From assembly GCF_036588685.1 (NCBI RefSeq), contig NW_026963310.1, forward strand, positions 2,852,001 to 2,916,000: a stretch of DNA of 64,000 nucleotides. The letters are read 5' to 3'. Numbering within the stretch: position 1 is the first letter of the stretch; each line of letters opens with the position of its first letter. Made by a program: the position numbers and the translations under genes. Under the pieces are notes generated by a model. It was not told the origin of the DNA and ran no database searches. It saw nothing but the letters and a program-made list of their open reading frames with translations. Of this stretch, positions 13,501 to 35,800 are shown piece by piece. This stretch comes from Mytilus trossulus (lineage: Eukaryota > Mollusca > Bivalvia > Mytilida > Mytilidae).

Positions 13501-14467
13501 AATTACTTGTCTTTCGTTAGCAAGTTACCTGTCATTGGTATAACTGAATGTTTGATGTATGTGTATGAACTTTTTTGTGTTGTAATTAATGTGATAAGAC
13601 GTCGTGAGGTAAACTAAATTTAAGACAGTAAAAATACCGATGGACGTCCTTAAAGCTTCACATTCAATACAGTTATCTCTTAAGTATGTGTCTCACTGGT
13701 TGGATTACATACCGAATTTAGTATAAACATAAATGTCATAAGATTAGTTTGAAAATTCAAGGGCACGGAGAAAATTCCGTGCTGTTTTCAAAGATCAAAT
13801 AAGTTTATTTCATCATATTTGTCCATCTACCGCAAATTTATCTTAACACGCATTTTGAAATCGCACATTATTTCCAAGTTTGAAGAGACATTTGATTTGT
13901 ATATTTATAACAAGTATAAGATATGTCGTCAGGTAAACGATGTATCTCTAACACAACAATACAGTTATTACTAGTGATAAGCTAAAACTTATTAATGAAA
14001 TATATGAACCCTTATTCAAGTACCACCTAGTTTTCAATTATACGTTTATATGCATCGAACGGTCTGACAAATTACAATTTGTTAAAGCACTTCGATTCCT
14101 ACAAGGGACCTGCAATGCACAGAAACATGCTTGATTTACCTTTTTGACATACATTAGGGTATTATTTCTTAAAAATAAAATCTCAAAAATAATGTGTTAC
14201 TTTTGTCGTTGCGTTTGTTTAAATGTAAAAAAATTAAATCATATCAGGTATTAAGATTAATATGATTTCAGGCTTTGATTTAACAGAAAGTTTCTGTTTT
14301 TAAATAGTACATGTAGTCCCAACCAACGCCTATTCATATTACATGAAATTAAAATGATAGTTGATACGAACACAACTGATACGAGATAAATTATAAAACT
14401 CACCATTGATTAGTGCTTCAATTACAAGTACATCGAAAAAGACAGCAACGACAATCAGTAATATCAT
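7379..14467 (-). CDS. Gene A: SRCR-TSP1x3 single-pass membrane receptor (9 coding exons, 390 aa)
   Basis: The coding exons, 5' to 3', are 14467-14404, 13472-13349, 12932-12757, 12254-12084, 10900-10730, 10382-10209, 9387-9262, 8019-7998 and 7523-7379. They sum to 1173 bases, are open throughout and end at TAA. Predicted order: signal peptide (1-~20), a group A-type SRCR domain with six cysteines (23-~117), TSP1-1 (123-178), TSP1-2 (180-235), TSP1-3 (237-293), a membrane span (~301-324) with a basic stop-transfer C-A-R-K, then a tail of about 63 residues with Y-I-Y-Q at 347-350 and Y-E-I-C at 386-389. SRCR and TSP1 domains are extracellular binding modules, so a cell-surface receptor or adhesion protein is the natural reading; the ligand is unknown. 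Gene B, 8 kb upstream on the same strand, is a full paralog with the same intron positions and phases. Exon structure is confident; function is inferred from domains only. Confidence 0.9.
7998..8019 (-). CDS. Gene A exon 8: 22-base juxtamembrane micro-exon
   Basis: The exon has a polypyrimidine-AG acceptor and a GTAAGT donor and encodes I-P-T-K-G-N plus two split codons. It converts phase 1 to phase 2, which makes the tail frame work, so skipping it would break the frame. Gene B has a 31-base exon in the same place. Confidence 0.8.
8281..8470 (-). repeat. Dispersed repeat family 4, inverted copy in gene A intron
   Basis: It contains ATAGTTATCAAAAGTACCAG, ACGCGCGTTTCGTCTACATA and AAGACTCATCAGTGACGCTC, the reverse complement of the block at 6385-6540. 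It extends further (TTGAGGAGCATTGAGGATCC), so it is the longer of the two copies. Confidence 0.75.
9262..9387 (-). CDS. Gene A exon 7: transmembrane segment
   Basis: 126 bases, phase 1 to phase 1. It encodes I-E-T-R-S-E, then about 24 hydrophobic residues ([14 protein letters not shown] and on), ending I-H-M-C-A-R-K-E. The juxtamembrane I-E-T-[RK] and core G-V-S-V-G are kept in gene B, so this exon is orthologous in position to gene B 24139-24264. The plus-strand 114-residue frame over it is a shadow. Confidence 0.9.
10209..10382 (-). CDS. Gene A exon 6: third TSP1 domain
   Basis: 174 bases, phase 1-1, one complete domain per exon. It shows [10 protein letters not shown], then [12 protein letters not shown], and six cysteines in all. 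Two N-glycosylation sequons (N-C-T and N-G-T) are visible. Its closest relative in the window is the gene B third TSP1 (25195-25368), which shares C-N-G-G-L-K-E-R and Y-C-N-G-T. Confidence 0.9.
10470..10640 (+). repeat. Partial family 1 repeat in gene A intron
   Basis: It starts with AGTGGTATGATTGCCAATGA, as in other family 1 copies, but the homology is lost after about 40 bases. The rest (to ACATTGTGACATACATGAAT) is not matched elsewhere in the window. Confidence 0.4.
10730..10900 (-). CDS. Gene A exon 5: second TSP1 domain
   Basis: 171 bases, phase 1-1. It encodes a canonical TSP1: [17 protein letters not shown], then G-F-R-T-R-I-R-Q-C, with six cysteines. The W-x-x-W-x-x-W ladder and R-x-R-x-C are intact. 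A longer frame in another register overlaps it and is not real. Confidence 0.9.
10901..12083. other. Gene A intron 4, no further feature seen
   Basis: AT-rich intron of about 1.2 kb between the first and second TSP1 exons. An open frame at 11335-11556 lacks domain similarity and splice context. No repeat recognised. Confidence 0.6.
12084..12254 (-). CDS. Gene A exon 4: first TSP1 domain with an extra cysteine
   Basis: 171 bases, phase 1-1. It encodes [13 protein letters not shown], then [12 protein letters not shown], then R-G-S-C-C-H-G. There are seven cysteines instead of the six of the other TSP1 exons, the extra one forming a C-C pair. The same C-C occurs in gene B TSP1-1 (27573-27743). 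This frame is too short to stand out as an ORF but is framed by a proper acceptor and donor. Confidence 0.88.
12757..12932 (-). CDS. Gene A exon 3: C-terminal half of SRCR domain
   Basis: 176 bases. It encodes G-G-V-S-L-G-S, then [30 protein letters not shown], which carries the last four cysteines of the SRCR fold. L-D-D-[VL]-x-C-x-G and E-D-V-G-V-x-C are hallmark SRCR motifs. It joins exon 2 through a split serine codon. Confidence 0.92.
13349..13472 (-). CDS. Gene A exon 2: N-terminal half of SRCR domain
   Basis: 124 bases. It encodes [13 protein letters not shown], then W-G-T-V-C-D-D and A-C-K-Q-L-G-F, which is the classic SRCR start with the first two cysteines. Enters in phase 1 (split glycine) and leaves in phase 2. 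Confidence 0.92.
13763..13782. other. Small intronic hairpin
   Basis: GCACGGA and TCCGTGC are separated by six bases in gene A intron 1. The stem is short, with no evidence of function; listed only as visible structure. Confidence 0.3.
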
Positions 14468-14471
14468 TTTT
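14404..14471 (-). CDS. Gene A exon 1: start codon and signal peptide
   Basis: TTTCAG precedes position 14471; ATG lies at 14467-14465 after AAAA. The exon encodes [21 protein letters not shown] and ends at a GTGAGT donor. This ATG is chosen because the upstream in-frame ATGs lie beyond the acceptor, and because gene B has an identically built exon (AG, a few bases, ATG, 64 coding bases, GTGAGT). Confidence 0.85.
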
Positions 14472-15353
14472 CTGAAATTCATTACAATATTATAGTAAAA
14501 CACTGCAGGATACATAAGTACAGAGTCACATATAACGAATATCACCAAAACCAGACTACCCAACAAAATACCATTCATAAAGACAAATAAAAGAATGATA
14601 TTTAAAAGTTACGATAAAAAACGTCAGTGCCAAATATATATCCTTATTGATCATAATTATTTGGTTTCGTATACATTGTTCTCTTTTAAATACAGGACTT
14701 GAAACGTCTCGTGTGAATAAATTTCAAAAAGTCCGCCTTATAAAAAACAAAAGATATGTTTGATTTGTTATAACAAATTTCTTGGTTAGTCAAATGTGTA
14801 TTCATCTGAATCATAATCGTACATTATATGAAATACAAGTCTTATTAATTTTTTCTGTTAGAGAATACATTGTATACTTTTACCTTTTTTGTGATTTATT
14901 TCTTTTGAAATTTAAACACAGTATTGATGTTTGCATTAACAAAAATCAGTCGAGGTAAAAACACTGCTTTGAACATAAATGTTACATGGATGTAAAACAA
15001 TGTGCCAATCTCAGAAACGATTCCGAATACAATTTATGCAATTGGGTATCGTTTGTATTTCCACAATTATTTGATTTTCAATCTAATCCGAAATAAGAAA
15101 GAAGCGCTCCCTTTATTTGTTGACGATAACTGAATCGGTTGTTTTGCTTCTCTTTTACAGATTAATGAATTATTTATTTGTGTGCGTACTTTTGTTATTT
15201 CCTTGGATCATTTACGAGTATTCTTATATCTATTGTATTTATAACAAGTTGAATTACATTAGACACTTAAAATTTCGTTTTGATTAAATTAATTCGTATG
15301 CTTGCAGATATTGTTATTGTGTAACGTAACGTACAAAATTACAGTATACTTAC

Positions 15354-15425
15354 TTTCTCGATAGCAGAAATATTTTAATATCATCTTCCGTGTAGATTAT
15401 TTTGATTTCACTGTACTCTATGAAA
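15354..15425 (-). other. Alternative candidate 5' UTR exon of gene A
   Basis: A strong GTAAGTAT donor lies just below 15354 on the coding strand, about 0.9 kb upstream of the signal-peptide exon acceptor. The upstream exon border is not determinable. The candidate at 16232 is supported by comparison with gene B, so this one is weaker. Confidence 0.25.
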
Positions 15426-16044
15426 AGGAAATGAATAATTGTTATCCTAAAAATAGACATAATAAACTTCATGATTGAGAAAAACTTTTGATATGTTAAA
15501 TTTGATAACTTCAAGTATCAATTTAGAATGGGAAATTCCAATTCCCTATTTCTAAGAAAGTAATTATTGTTCCAATAAAATTAATGTGAGCAACATAACA
15601 TCAATATGATTCTCACGTTGTTGAATTGGTTAAGAAAAGACAGAGTGCATCTTGTCTTATAATCTTTGATATCATTAATATGAAACATCAAAAACTTGAA
15701 ATATGACAAAACATTTAAAGGATATCTGTTTTCTACAATGCAGGATTTTACTATCTCTCCTTTTTTCTTATAAATGATTAAACAGAACAAATCATTTTGT
15801 TTATGTACAATTCAGTACACACTACTGTTTAAGTCTGCTTAAAGGGTTGCTATCATGACAACATATATGTTTGAGTTTAAATCATTCCATCTTATAAAGT
15901 TCGCATAAGCCGTTGTTCATGTTGATCACTGAACGTTAGTTGTAACATATCATATTATCTACTATTATTAGAGCCTGCACTTCAGTGGTTTGTGTCACGA
16001 AATATTTTTGTTAATGTACCTATTGTGATACATTTTAAAATATG

Positions 16045-16195
16045 AAAGCAAAAAGGCCGTACTTGCCCTTCCGGAGTACCTGTGATCACTCCCCCACCCC
16101 AGTTTGGTTGAGTTTCGTGTTGCTTGGTCTTTAGTTTTCATTGTTGTATCGTGTGTTTTTGGCCATTGCGTTGCCTGTTTTTTTCTCTCGATGTA
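16045..16195 (-). repeat. Dispersed repeat family 2 copy next to gene A promoter
   Basis: It contains GTACTTGCCCTTCCGGAGTA, CAGTTTGGTTGAGTTTCGTG and GCCATTGCGTTGCC, matching in the same orientation 47080-47260 and in reverse complement 42634-42890. It sits just downstream (toward the gene) of the block shared by the gene A and gene B promoters. Confidence 0.65.
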
Positions 16196-16231
16196 TTACT
16201 TTAATATCTCGTGTGTCCTTCTTTTACTTAC

Positions 16232-16310
16232 TATTTTTATTTTGCAGCCGTCGTCGTTCACTTCCTTATCAAATATGTCAGTTAACATATAAACAAAATA
16301 ACGAAAAATA
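16232..16310 (-). other. Candidate first noncoding exon of gene A
   Basis: Read on the minus strand, the block shared with gene B (AGGAAGTGA and flanks) is followed by a GTAAGT donor immediately below 16232. Gene B has a donor in the corresponding place at 37082. The transcription start is not visible; the upper limit is set about 30 bases below the shared TATA-like motif. Confidence 0.35.
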
Positions 16311-16515
16311 TGTATATGATGGTCCTTTAATTTCTTATTCTAATTATAAATATACACTTTTAAGAGCACTTCGACTTCTATCAAGTGTCAATTAAATATA
16401 GGAAATGTATAGGTGGTAATTACATGAATATTTGAGAGAAATTTTAAACTATTTTAATCTTTCTCTAAATCTTAACTGTTCGATTATTGGCGAAATGAGA
16501 TTAATTCATTGCAGT
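16250..16515 (-). promoter_or_regulatory. Putative gene A promoter, homologous to gene B promoter
   Basis: This block aligns by eye along its whole length with 37115-37375. Shared phrases on the plus strand include TCACTTCCT, AATATACAC, GCACTTC, TCAAGTGTCAATT, GGTGG[TA]AATTAC, ATCTTT and CTGTTCGATT. On the coding strand both copies carry GTGTATATTT, a TATA-like element. Conservation of noncoding DNA 1.8-4.3 kb upstream of both paralogs, in the same orientation, suggests a duplicated promoter. Confidence 0.5.
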
Positions 16516-16574
16516 AACTTCGGAACATCATGTCTTAATCTGGAAACGGTAGAAATAACCTAACTACCTCAGGA

Positions 16575-17010
16575 TATCTATATTAAATATACAAAAGATG
16601 TGGTATCATTGCAACTCTCACAAGAGACCAAATGATACTAAAATTAACAAGAGTAATGTCTGCAACGGGAAGTTTAATCCATAATACATAGTCAGATATA
16701 CAAGACATAGAAAAAACAAATGTAAAGCTTTTCAAAGCAAGAATAATGGTCTAATAAATGTACAAAAAATAAAAATAAAAATAATTTATTACACATCAAA
16801 AAACGACAACCACTTTAAATAAGGGTCTCCTGACTTTGGACTTATTACACATATAGAATGTAGAGGGGTTAAATATATTCGCAGAATTGTAATCCTCCTC
16901 CTAACCTTGGACAGTGGTGTAACAGTACAACATTGTATACAACATACTAACGAACAAAAAAAATCAGTAGAAAAGGCTTAACTCATTAGATAGATACAAA
17001 TAGCATTACA
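16575..17010 (+). repeat. Long degenerate family 1 copy
   Basis: It runs from AAAAGATGTGGTATCATTGC through CATAGTCAGAT and AACGACAACCACTT to GGACAGTGGTGTAACAGTAC and AAAAGGCTTAACTCATTAGA. It is the copy with the longest 3' part of this family in the window. Confidence 0.65.
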
Positions 17011-18365
17011 TCTTCTTGACAAGTCGCGTTATTCGAATTTATAAAAAATGCCTTGTTTTCGTTGTTGATTTACAGTAATTGAACATCTATAAATGTACAA
17101 TTGTTGATACTTATAAATTGTTTAAGTGACTAGATTATTTTACTTTACACAACGGAAAGTGATGTCTATCTTCTTACAAATACAATGAATTTCACTCCAA
17201 ATCAACTTCACAAGGAAGTAGGCAAACAATTATCCATTGATTACGGGAATATCTCTAGATTAGAATATTAACTAATTTTACAATTATCCAAAGAAAGATT
17301 CATTACAAAGTTAAACGTGACATATATTTGCATCAACTTATTAAAACAATAAAATGAAAGACGTGTATTTGACATGTATTAGCATAATTAGGTTATCGTA
17401 CAGTCGTATTGAGCCTAGAAGCAAAACAGCTTACAAATGTACTGGAATTTTGCAAATCTGTGTGCAGGTTTTCCCTAAATCGCGATTATTAATTTTACAT
17501 TTTTGCAGGCCATTTATTTTTAAAATGTAGCTAGATGTTTTTCATATTCCTCCTTTCGTATCAAACTACATTTGATTTATTAATTCAAGTACGTTTAAAT
17601 TATATAAATCAATGGTAAATTATTCAGAAAAGAGATACACGAGTACCTACTTCAAAGAAAAGATGATGTAAGCCATCTTTTAAAAAGATTTAAAAAATCC
17701 CTTATCGCTATCATTTAAACAATATAATTCGATTTAGCCGTGATTAGCAAAACACTTAGTCATTGTAAAGAGTAAGTAATGTCGAAAATGTTCATGAATG
17801 AAAATATTGACAGAAGTGTTATTCCAGACAAGCTATCGTTGATACTATTTTTCTACATATCCTACCTCTTTCCGAAACAGTCATAACATAGTATACCTTG
17901 GTCTGATCTAAGAGGTACAAAGTTTTGACTTAAATTCATTAAGTTTAATATGAAAAACAGTCAACGAGTCAGCTCCAAATTAACTTTTGCATTGTCTAGG
18001 ACTGCATCACCTGTATGCGTTTTATTTTGTGATTGTGAAGACCTTTGATTTTCTTGTTGATGATGTTTCATAATGTGTCATGGCATTGTCAGTTTGATTC
18101 AGCCTTCTTCATGTTTTATAACTGACTATTCATGATGATAAATATTTTCGTAACATTAGTTAATTTCTCGACTGTTGTTTCTAGATATAAAGCATCATAT
18201 TCAACATGATTCTTTATTCCTATTAAAATGAGCGACTTGTAACAGGTACGTTGGATTGACACTGGTTTTGTTCTATTCGTACATTTTATGATATTTTTAA
18301 GCTTAAACCCTATCGTGAGGAATTGTGCTTGTTTTTTTATCCTGAAGTCATAAGTCAATCAGTTA
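17011..18365. other. Intergenic, no gene recognised
   Basis: AT-rich sequence between gene A promoter and gene B 3' end. The minus-strand frame at 18116-18358 has no recognisable motif. No matched repeat. Confidence 0.55.
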
Positions 18366-19040
18366 TTAAGAAGATCAGTTCAAGTCTGGAGATGGCATGT
18401 CCGTAACTGTTAGTAGTTCATGTGCATGTACCATTGTTATTTTGCTTCGATTTTTTTCTGTTGCTATTTTGACATCAAAATCATACTTCATTATAAATTG
18501 AGTTTGACTGTACGAGTTGCTATGTGTTTGTTTATTTTACAATACAAAACATGTATATGAAGAGGATTCAGATTTCACAAAATAATAGATGTTTATCACC
18601 GTTGCATTTTGCTACCTGTCGCAAGTCGGGAGCCGCTGACCTTTGTTAGTATTGTATTTTTTTGTGTATTTTTGTTTTACATTATTCTGTTACGTAGTTA
18701 ACATGTTAATGTTGACATATATTTCCCCTTAACTAGTGACTCTGTTTTAAGGGCCAGCTTAAGCTGTCTTTAGCATGCATAATGTTCTCGCAGCTTTGAA
18801 GACCAGGACTTGAAGTCATAACGCTTTCGATTCAGTTTTTTGTACTACTCATACTCTGAAATCAATCAATCAATATGTGTGATTTCAAGTTTCGAGCATG
18901 ATCTTTGTACTCCAAGTACTGAGCAAAGTTTATGAACGCAACCCCTGACTATTGCATTGGGCTGTTGTTTGCTATTCGGTCAGATTGATGCCCGTCTGAC
19001 ACATTCCCTGTTTCTATTTTCATTATTTTATGAATTGTAA
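18366..19040 (-). repeat. Degenerate family 3 repeat complex
   Basis: It contains GCATGTCCGTAACTGTTAGT, then GTCGCAAGTCGGGAGCC, GGCCAGCTTAAGCTG, GCAGCTTTGAAGACCAGGA and, after a break, TTGGGCTGTTGTTTGCTATT with CTGACACATTCCCTGTTTC. The order suggests one long element in several decayed pieces. Related pieces lie at 4440-4700 and 43790-43905. Confidence 0.55.
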
Positions 19041-19049
19041 GATGTACAC

Positions 19050-20085
19050 TATACTGAACGTAGTTTATTCAAGCTATCAATAGTAGACTATTTACATGTA
19101 CGTATCATATTCAACAACATATAAATATTAAAAAAACATATATCTACATCGAATGAATGTCACTGTAATTATGATATAATATGCAACAATAAAAAATGCA
19201 TAGAGGACCACTTATAAATACACGGCTATCTAACAAAAATCATGTTCATCTCAATATTTTTTTAAAAGATATACCCCAAGGACATTATTTCCTGTTATCA
19301 CATAATAAATGTATAATTATTTGGCCTGCTGGAAATCCAAAATTGTTCACTTTTGTCATACTATTAATGTTTGGTTGTTTTCTCTTTACAGGAACAATTC
19401 AATTACCAAACAATGTGAACATAATTTTGACAGGATTTAAATAATTGCAATCAAAACTGTAATATGTTTTGAAAGTTAACTGAAAACTCAACAGAATGCG
19501 TTTACTTAATGTTCTGTCTTTTCCAAACTGTCTAGATGGAATAACTATTAAGTAAGAAATGATAAGTTGGTAAAATATACAGCTAATACACAACATAATC
19601 AATTATTTCTTGGAAAAATTTGGAGAATATCAAATATTCTAACATGACGTCCTTCAAACGCTTTGAGTACACACCAGTGGTAAAATATGAATATATTGAT
19701 AGGGCTGTTCCTATTGTACTCCCACGTCGAATGTATATTAATGGATGAGCTATCCGACGTCATAGAACAACGACGTCAGAATATAAGCATTTTACCGGAA
19801 AAAACACGCTTGTGAAACCGAAAAGCATCACAACTAGAAAACGTAAACAAACGATGCTAAAATGTGATATAAGCCAATTTAGACGAAAAATAAGTAAATT
19901 AACATTAAATTCACCCAAAACTATCAAAAAAACATTATTGTAAATAGTTTAGCATGTCACTAATTCAGTTTGTTCCGTTCCTTTACGCGAATTGAATGGT
20001 GCGTTTATTTATGGGAACGGCAAATATCAGCCTCTACCTAGAGCGATTCGATACAAAAGAATTGCCGTATTTGTCATATTAGAAT
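19050..20085. other. Intergenic, no gene recognised
   Basis: AT-rich, with two overlapping short frames near 19196-19602 on opposite strands that look fortuitous. From about 19720 the sequence contains several GACGTC/ACGTCA phrases and leads into the foldback at 20086. Confidence 0.5.
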
Positions 20086-20230
20086 CGAAATAATTAATGG
20101 GGGCTTGAATATATCTAGATTTTACCACGGATCGTCCCTTTATGCTATCGCTCAGGGTGAAATATTTGTCATAAAGGGCCAAACCGTGGTAAAATTACGA
20201 TAAATTCAAGCCCCCATGAATTGTTTCTTA
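20086..20230. repeat. Foldback element with ~42-base arms
   Basis: The left arm (about 20089-20130, TGGGGGCTTGAATATATC to TTTTACCACGG) pairs with the right arm (about 20184-20227, CCGTGGTAAAATTACG to TTCAAGCCCCCAT), with mismatches. The inner segments TCCCTTTATG and CATAAAGGG extend the stem. This is a MITE-like or foldback hairpin. Confidence 0.7.
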
Positions 20231-20334
20231 ATTATGTTTTCACATTTGGAATTGCTTTTTATGAAGTAACCTGTATCAGTAAGCGTCAAACCAAATCATT
20301 GAAATGCCGAGGGGTGATACGCCAATGACTTTTT

Positions 20335-20530
20335 AAACGGAGAATCTAAAAGTAGAAAAAGGAGTCATAATCAGACAGCTCTCCACCAAAAACCAAATCA
20401 CATAGAAGTCAATATCTATAGTTCTTTGTTTTGCCTTCAACAAGTATCAAACCCAATACCAAAAAGTACGCTATAAAAATCTCCGAAATAAAAAAAAAAC
20501 GTAAAACCATTCAAACGTACAACCAATTGT
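20335..20530 (+). repeat. Degenerate family 1 copy
   Basis: Contains GACAGCTCTCCACCAAAAACC, a TTGCCTTCAACAAGTAT segment, GCTATAAAAATCTCCGAAAT and AACCATTCAAACGTAC, in family 1 order but strongly diverged. Confidence 0.45.
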
Positions 20531-22109
20531 ATGTACAAAATACTAAGCAAGAACCAAACTATGATATGTAACAACTCGTGACATCCACTTAAATGTACAT
20601 ACTGGTTCCTCCCTTTGGAGACACACACATGGAATTCAATGGGTTTAACACGTTTGCTAGTACCAAAACTTACTTTAACATTGACTACTGGTGGAACATA
20701 TCAATGCACATCACTTCTACATGTACATTAAATAATAAAATAGGTACAACATACAGTCAAATTGCTCTCTTGCTTTTCATACAGCAACACATAGGTGTTT
20801 CGGAAAAAATATGATTTAAAACATTAATAAAAATTATGTGTGCAAGAAATCTTTAGATATATCATGCATCTTATTTGTAATACAATACATGTTTTAACGT
20901 ACACCAAAGACACTTCGATTGCGCTGGCAACAAAAAATTAGGAAAGCAAATACTGAAAAAGCAATATACTACATGTATTCCTGGTGGACACGACTTGGTG
21001 TTTTGAAATACACTAAAAAATCAAATTCTTTAAATTGTCTATTATGTTTCTATCATATTTACAATTGAAACTATTTGTGTCTATTCTATACCTATTTGCA
21101 AGTAATTATATAGACTTTTGATTTCCTTACATGTACATGTATTTTCAGCGAGTTACAATATAAAAACGAAGCATTACATTTAGCTTACTGCTAATGTTCT
21201 CTGTCAGCTCAACGACACATAATTGCTAAATAAATACAAAAATACGCATGAACAATTTATACAGTTCCTGCATACATGCCTTATTTTCGAGCAGCGGTGC
21301 TCATACAATGTATCAACAAGAATAATAAAAGCATTTTTAACAAATAGTCAACTCAAAGCATGGCAATATTCTACAATGAGATTCTTAATAATTTGGAAAT
21401 TGTTAAGTTTCCAATCGACAGTACAGTAAATACATGTAGATAAATTTCTTGTAATACAACAGGTTCCGCAATATATATTAACATCACTATATGCCTGTAG
21501 TTCTATACATATAATATACAGATGTATATCATTAACAGTTTTCAATTGAGATTTATAACCTTCTGATAACCCTCCTTGATTGTTACACCATAAATTAAAC
21601 TGTTCATTTACATAATTTGTCAATGTTTATATGAATGACAAATCACATTTCATTTATATATCTGTATATAGAACTTAAGAATAATTTAACATTGTCAAAT
21701 TAAATTGTCTCTCGTTTTCAGGAAAGCATAAAATCGAATGTATTCTGTAAAAATACACATGTATACCGCCCAAATGAAAATTGAAAACTCAGAAGAGAGG
21801 GAGGGATAGTAATGTTTTTCGATTACAACTATACTTTTAGATGTTCGAGTCATAAAAATCGGGAAAATATTTTGCAAATCCATATATTTTTTAAAAAAGT
21901 AGTGACAAAAACTTTTCAATCTAGGAACGATATGTTTACCAATCTTCATAGTTAAAATAGCACCGTTTTAGTTGTAAACAATTTTTGGTAAATCACATTG
22001 CTTATATTTCTATATTTACAAAAAAATGAACTCTAACCGATTTCAACCTAAACACGTCATGGTCTTAATCATACCGACTCCTTACGGTTTAAGATAAACA
22101 TTTTTCATC
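20531..22109. other. Region downstream of gene B, no gene recognised
   Basis: AT-rich. This would include the 3' UTR of gene B, but no clear AATAAA on the coding strand was found within about 500 bases of the stop codon. Short frames at 21223-21949 have no recognisable features. Confidence 0.5.
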
Positions 22110-32829
<10,720 letters not shown>

Positions 32830-32833
32830 TATT

Positions 32834-35800
32834 CTGCAAAAGAAGAAAGAAAAACTGAAGCATATCAACAATATTCTTCTAAATTATATATTTAATTAAA
32901 AACTCACATCGTTTGAGACTTTACATTATTAAAGAAGACAAAACATTTTTTCTAAATAATCTTTGACTGAAATTTCAGTAAATTTGTGTAGTTTTCATTT
33001 CATTTTAAAATGAAATAACTTGGATTAAAAAAATAACAAGATAGAGTTGAATCCTGGATGGTCGCCAATTGGTGGCATTCACAGTGTGTCAACCTAAACA
33101 AGCATTGCTGCGCAGGCAAATCAGGAAAGCATATAATACACTAAAATGTAACTTTTATACAGACTGAAATGGAAATAGAAGGGGTCTCCCCGGAGTGATT
33201 TAAAATATCTATTGTTTGCAATAGTCAATAATCAGAATGTTATTCATGTAAAAGAAAGGCAAAATAAGACGAAACGACATTTATATTCTTTAAACTGAAA
33301 ACCATTGACAACGCAATGGCAAATACGGTAAAGGAAATAAAGACAAAGAACAGTAGTAAACACAACATCACAAAATAAACACTGAGCATTAAAATAAAAT
33401 TAGTTATTCAACAGTTTACCCAAATGAAATATACATATTGACATGTTACTATCACCGAAATGTATGTAATAAAGTTACCCATTGTTAAAAAGTTACGTAC
33501 TCCGTAACCTCCATTTAAAAAAGTAATGCAAAAAGGTGTAAAATAATATTCTATCCAGCAAAACTCAATAAGTAGAGTAAATGTAAAACAACATCATCAT
33601 TGAGTGGCGATAGCTCCACTATTAATCCGAATTACTTTTTGATCGAATTAGTGTTACTTATTTTCAGATCTTGTCTAGGTGATTATTTTTGTTGATTTAC
33701 ATTTTGTTTTATCACTATATATTGCAGGTCAATTGAGGATGCCTTTCCTTTAATGACTTTGCTTTTTATAAGGCATCATCTGAACATTTGTCCGTTTGTT
33801 TTGTAGATATTATCTCTATTGATGTTTTTTTTTCATTGTATTACTCAACAAACCGTTGGCTAACGTAAAAAGAACCCGACAAGTCGGCCCAATCGTTGAT
33901 GAACTATTTAAGCAATGTGATTGTTTGTTGAATTTATTTGTTATTTTTTTTTCTCTCTATTTATAATAGTTGTGATGATTATTAAAGACAAACACGCAGT
34001 TCCACCATGACATCGAACATGGTGGTTAATATGCAGAGGTTGTCTCATGTATCAACTTTGCTGTTTACAGTTTTCGTCTGTCTCGTTTAATTAAAAAATG
34101 AAGGACGATAAATTGGCATGTACTCAAATACCCAAATGTGTTTTGGAAAATGCTTACACGTATGAAGTGGGATTTCGATGATATTTTTACTCTGACACAT
34201 CAACATCGTGACAGTTGTTTCACAAGTGGTCGTTTGTTATGTCCCTATTTCGACTAACTGTGAAAATGTTAAACTAAGTTATATTTTACCAACCGGTGGT
34301 CATACTTATTCAAGGGTTATACAGTAAAAGTTCTTGGATGACAATGTTGATATGTCATAATCAACCTTGTAATATATGCCAACAGAAACAAAATATGCAT
34401 GAGTGTTTCAACAATGGAAAACTCTGTTTAGTTAAAAACAAATGGTATACGAGTCGATGTTCTCAAAAACAGTACAGGAAGAGCACTTCAATATATAGTA
34501 AACGGTAAAAATAGCATACCATGCAATCTTTTACAAGCAGAAACAAAACAACAACAAGTTACATAAGACCGTGTTCTAATTGACCCAAACTCGGTGTTGT
34601 GTGTGTGTAATTCACATGTAAATTAAACACAATTACGTTTCCATTGATAAAACGCAATGTTTAAATGTGCATGTACATGATGTAGTTAAAATCATGTTTT
34701 GTCTACATGTAGTCAATAGTGAATGAAGCACTTCTTTGGTTAAGTGTACACAGAACAAGGTACTCACAACATACATTTTACCCTGTATATTTAATGAAGT
34801 TTATTTTTAAATACAATTAGTTATGTAGTTTTTTACCGAATTATTTGTCTAACCTTGATATATTAATTGGTTTGTTATGTAAAAAAACCTTTTAGGAAGC
34901 CTTATTAGGGAGCATCAATTTAACTACATGCGGCAAGGGGGGTTATATGTTCGACACGGATTCTTTTCGCGCAAAGCACGAACATTTTTATTTAGTTTAT
35001 CAAAGCTATCAATAAAATAGTTTTGTTCAGAATTTAACACTATAAGGTATGGTGAAAGTCTGGATTTAGAAATATTTTTCCTCATTGAACATGTTAACCA
35101 GAATATTAATTCATCCGTTTTAGAATCAGAATATTTTTATGGAGAAAAAAAATTCCCTGAATCGGGACTCAAAGCATTATCATTGCCAAACGCATAGTTC
35201 ATTTGAAAATGTCTTCCCGAAATTCTGGTACTCGAGACATCTTTAAAATAGGTGTTAATCATCAAAATGACTGCTAGACAAGTTGTCCAAGAAATTTTAA
35301 TTCGATTATATGTAATGAACATTTAAATGACATAGTTTTTAAATGTGAACAAAACTGATGTACAGGTAACAAAACCAGGTGTATAGATGTGAACAAATTT
35401 AATGTGAAACCAACTTCATTACATTTAACTAATTGTAAACATATTTACTGTAAATGTCGTGCAGCATAATTTGAAAGATTTCACAAAGTGACACAAATGA
35501 TTTCAAAAGTTTCTCGCCAAATAGCAACATTAGAAATACATTTCAATATTAATTGTCAACTTAGCAGCGTAGATATTTAATATCAACTTCATCAGTTATG
35601 TTATCAACACAGTAAGAGGAAGACAAAGTCCAGTTCATTTTCCTAGAACACTTATTAACATTTCATGTTTCCATTTATAGAGCACGGTAATTGGGAATGT
35701 TTGTATTGATTTTTTAACGTTATTTGAAAACAGTATATTGTAGAATACTCCAATCATAAATGTATATTGACTTGGTCAGTATAATCTATCATTTAAGGAT

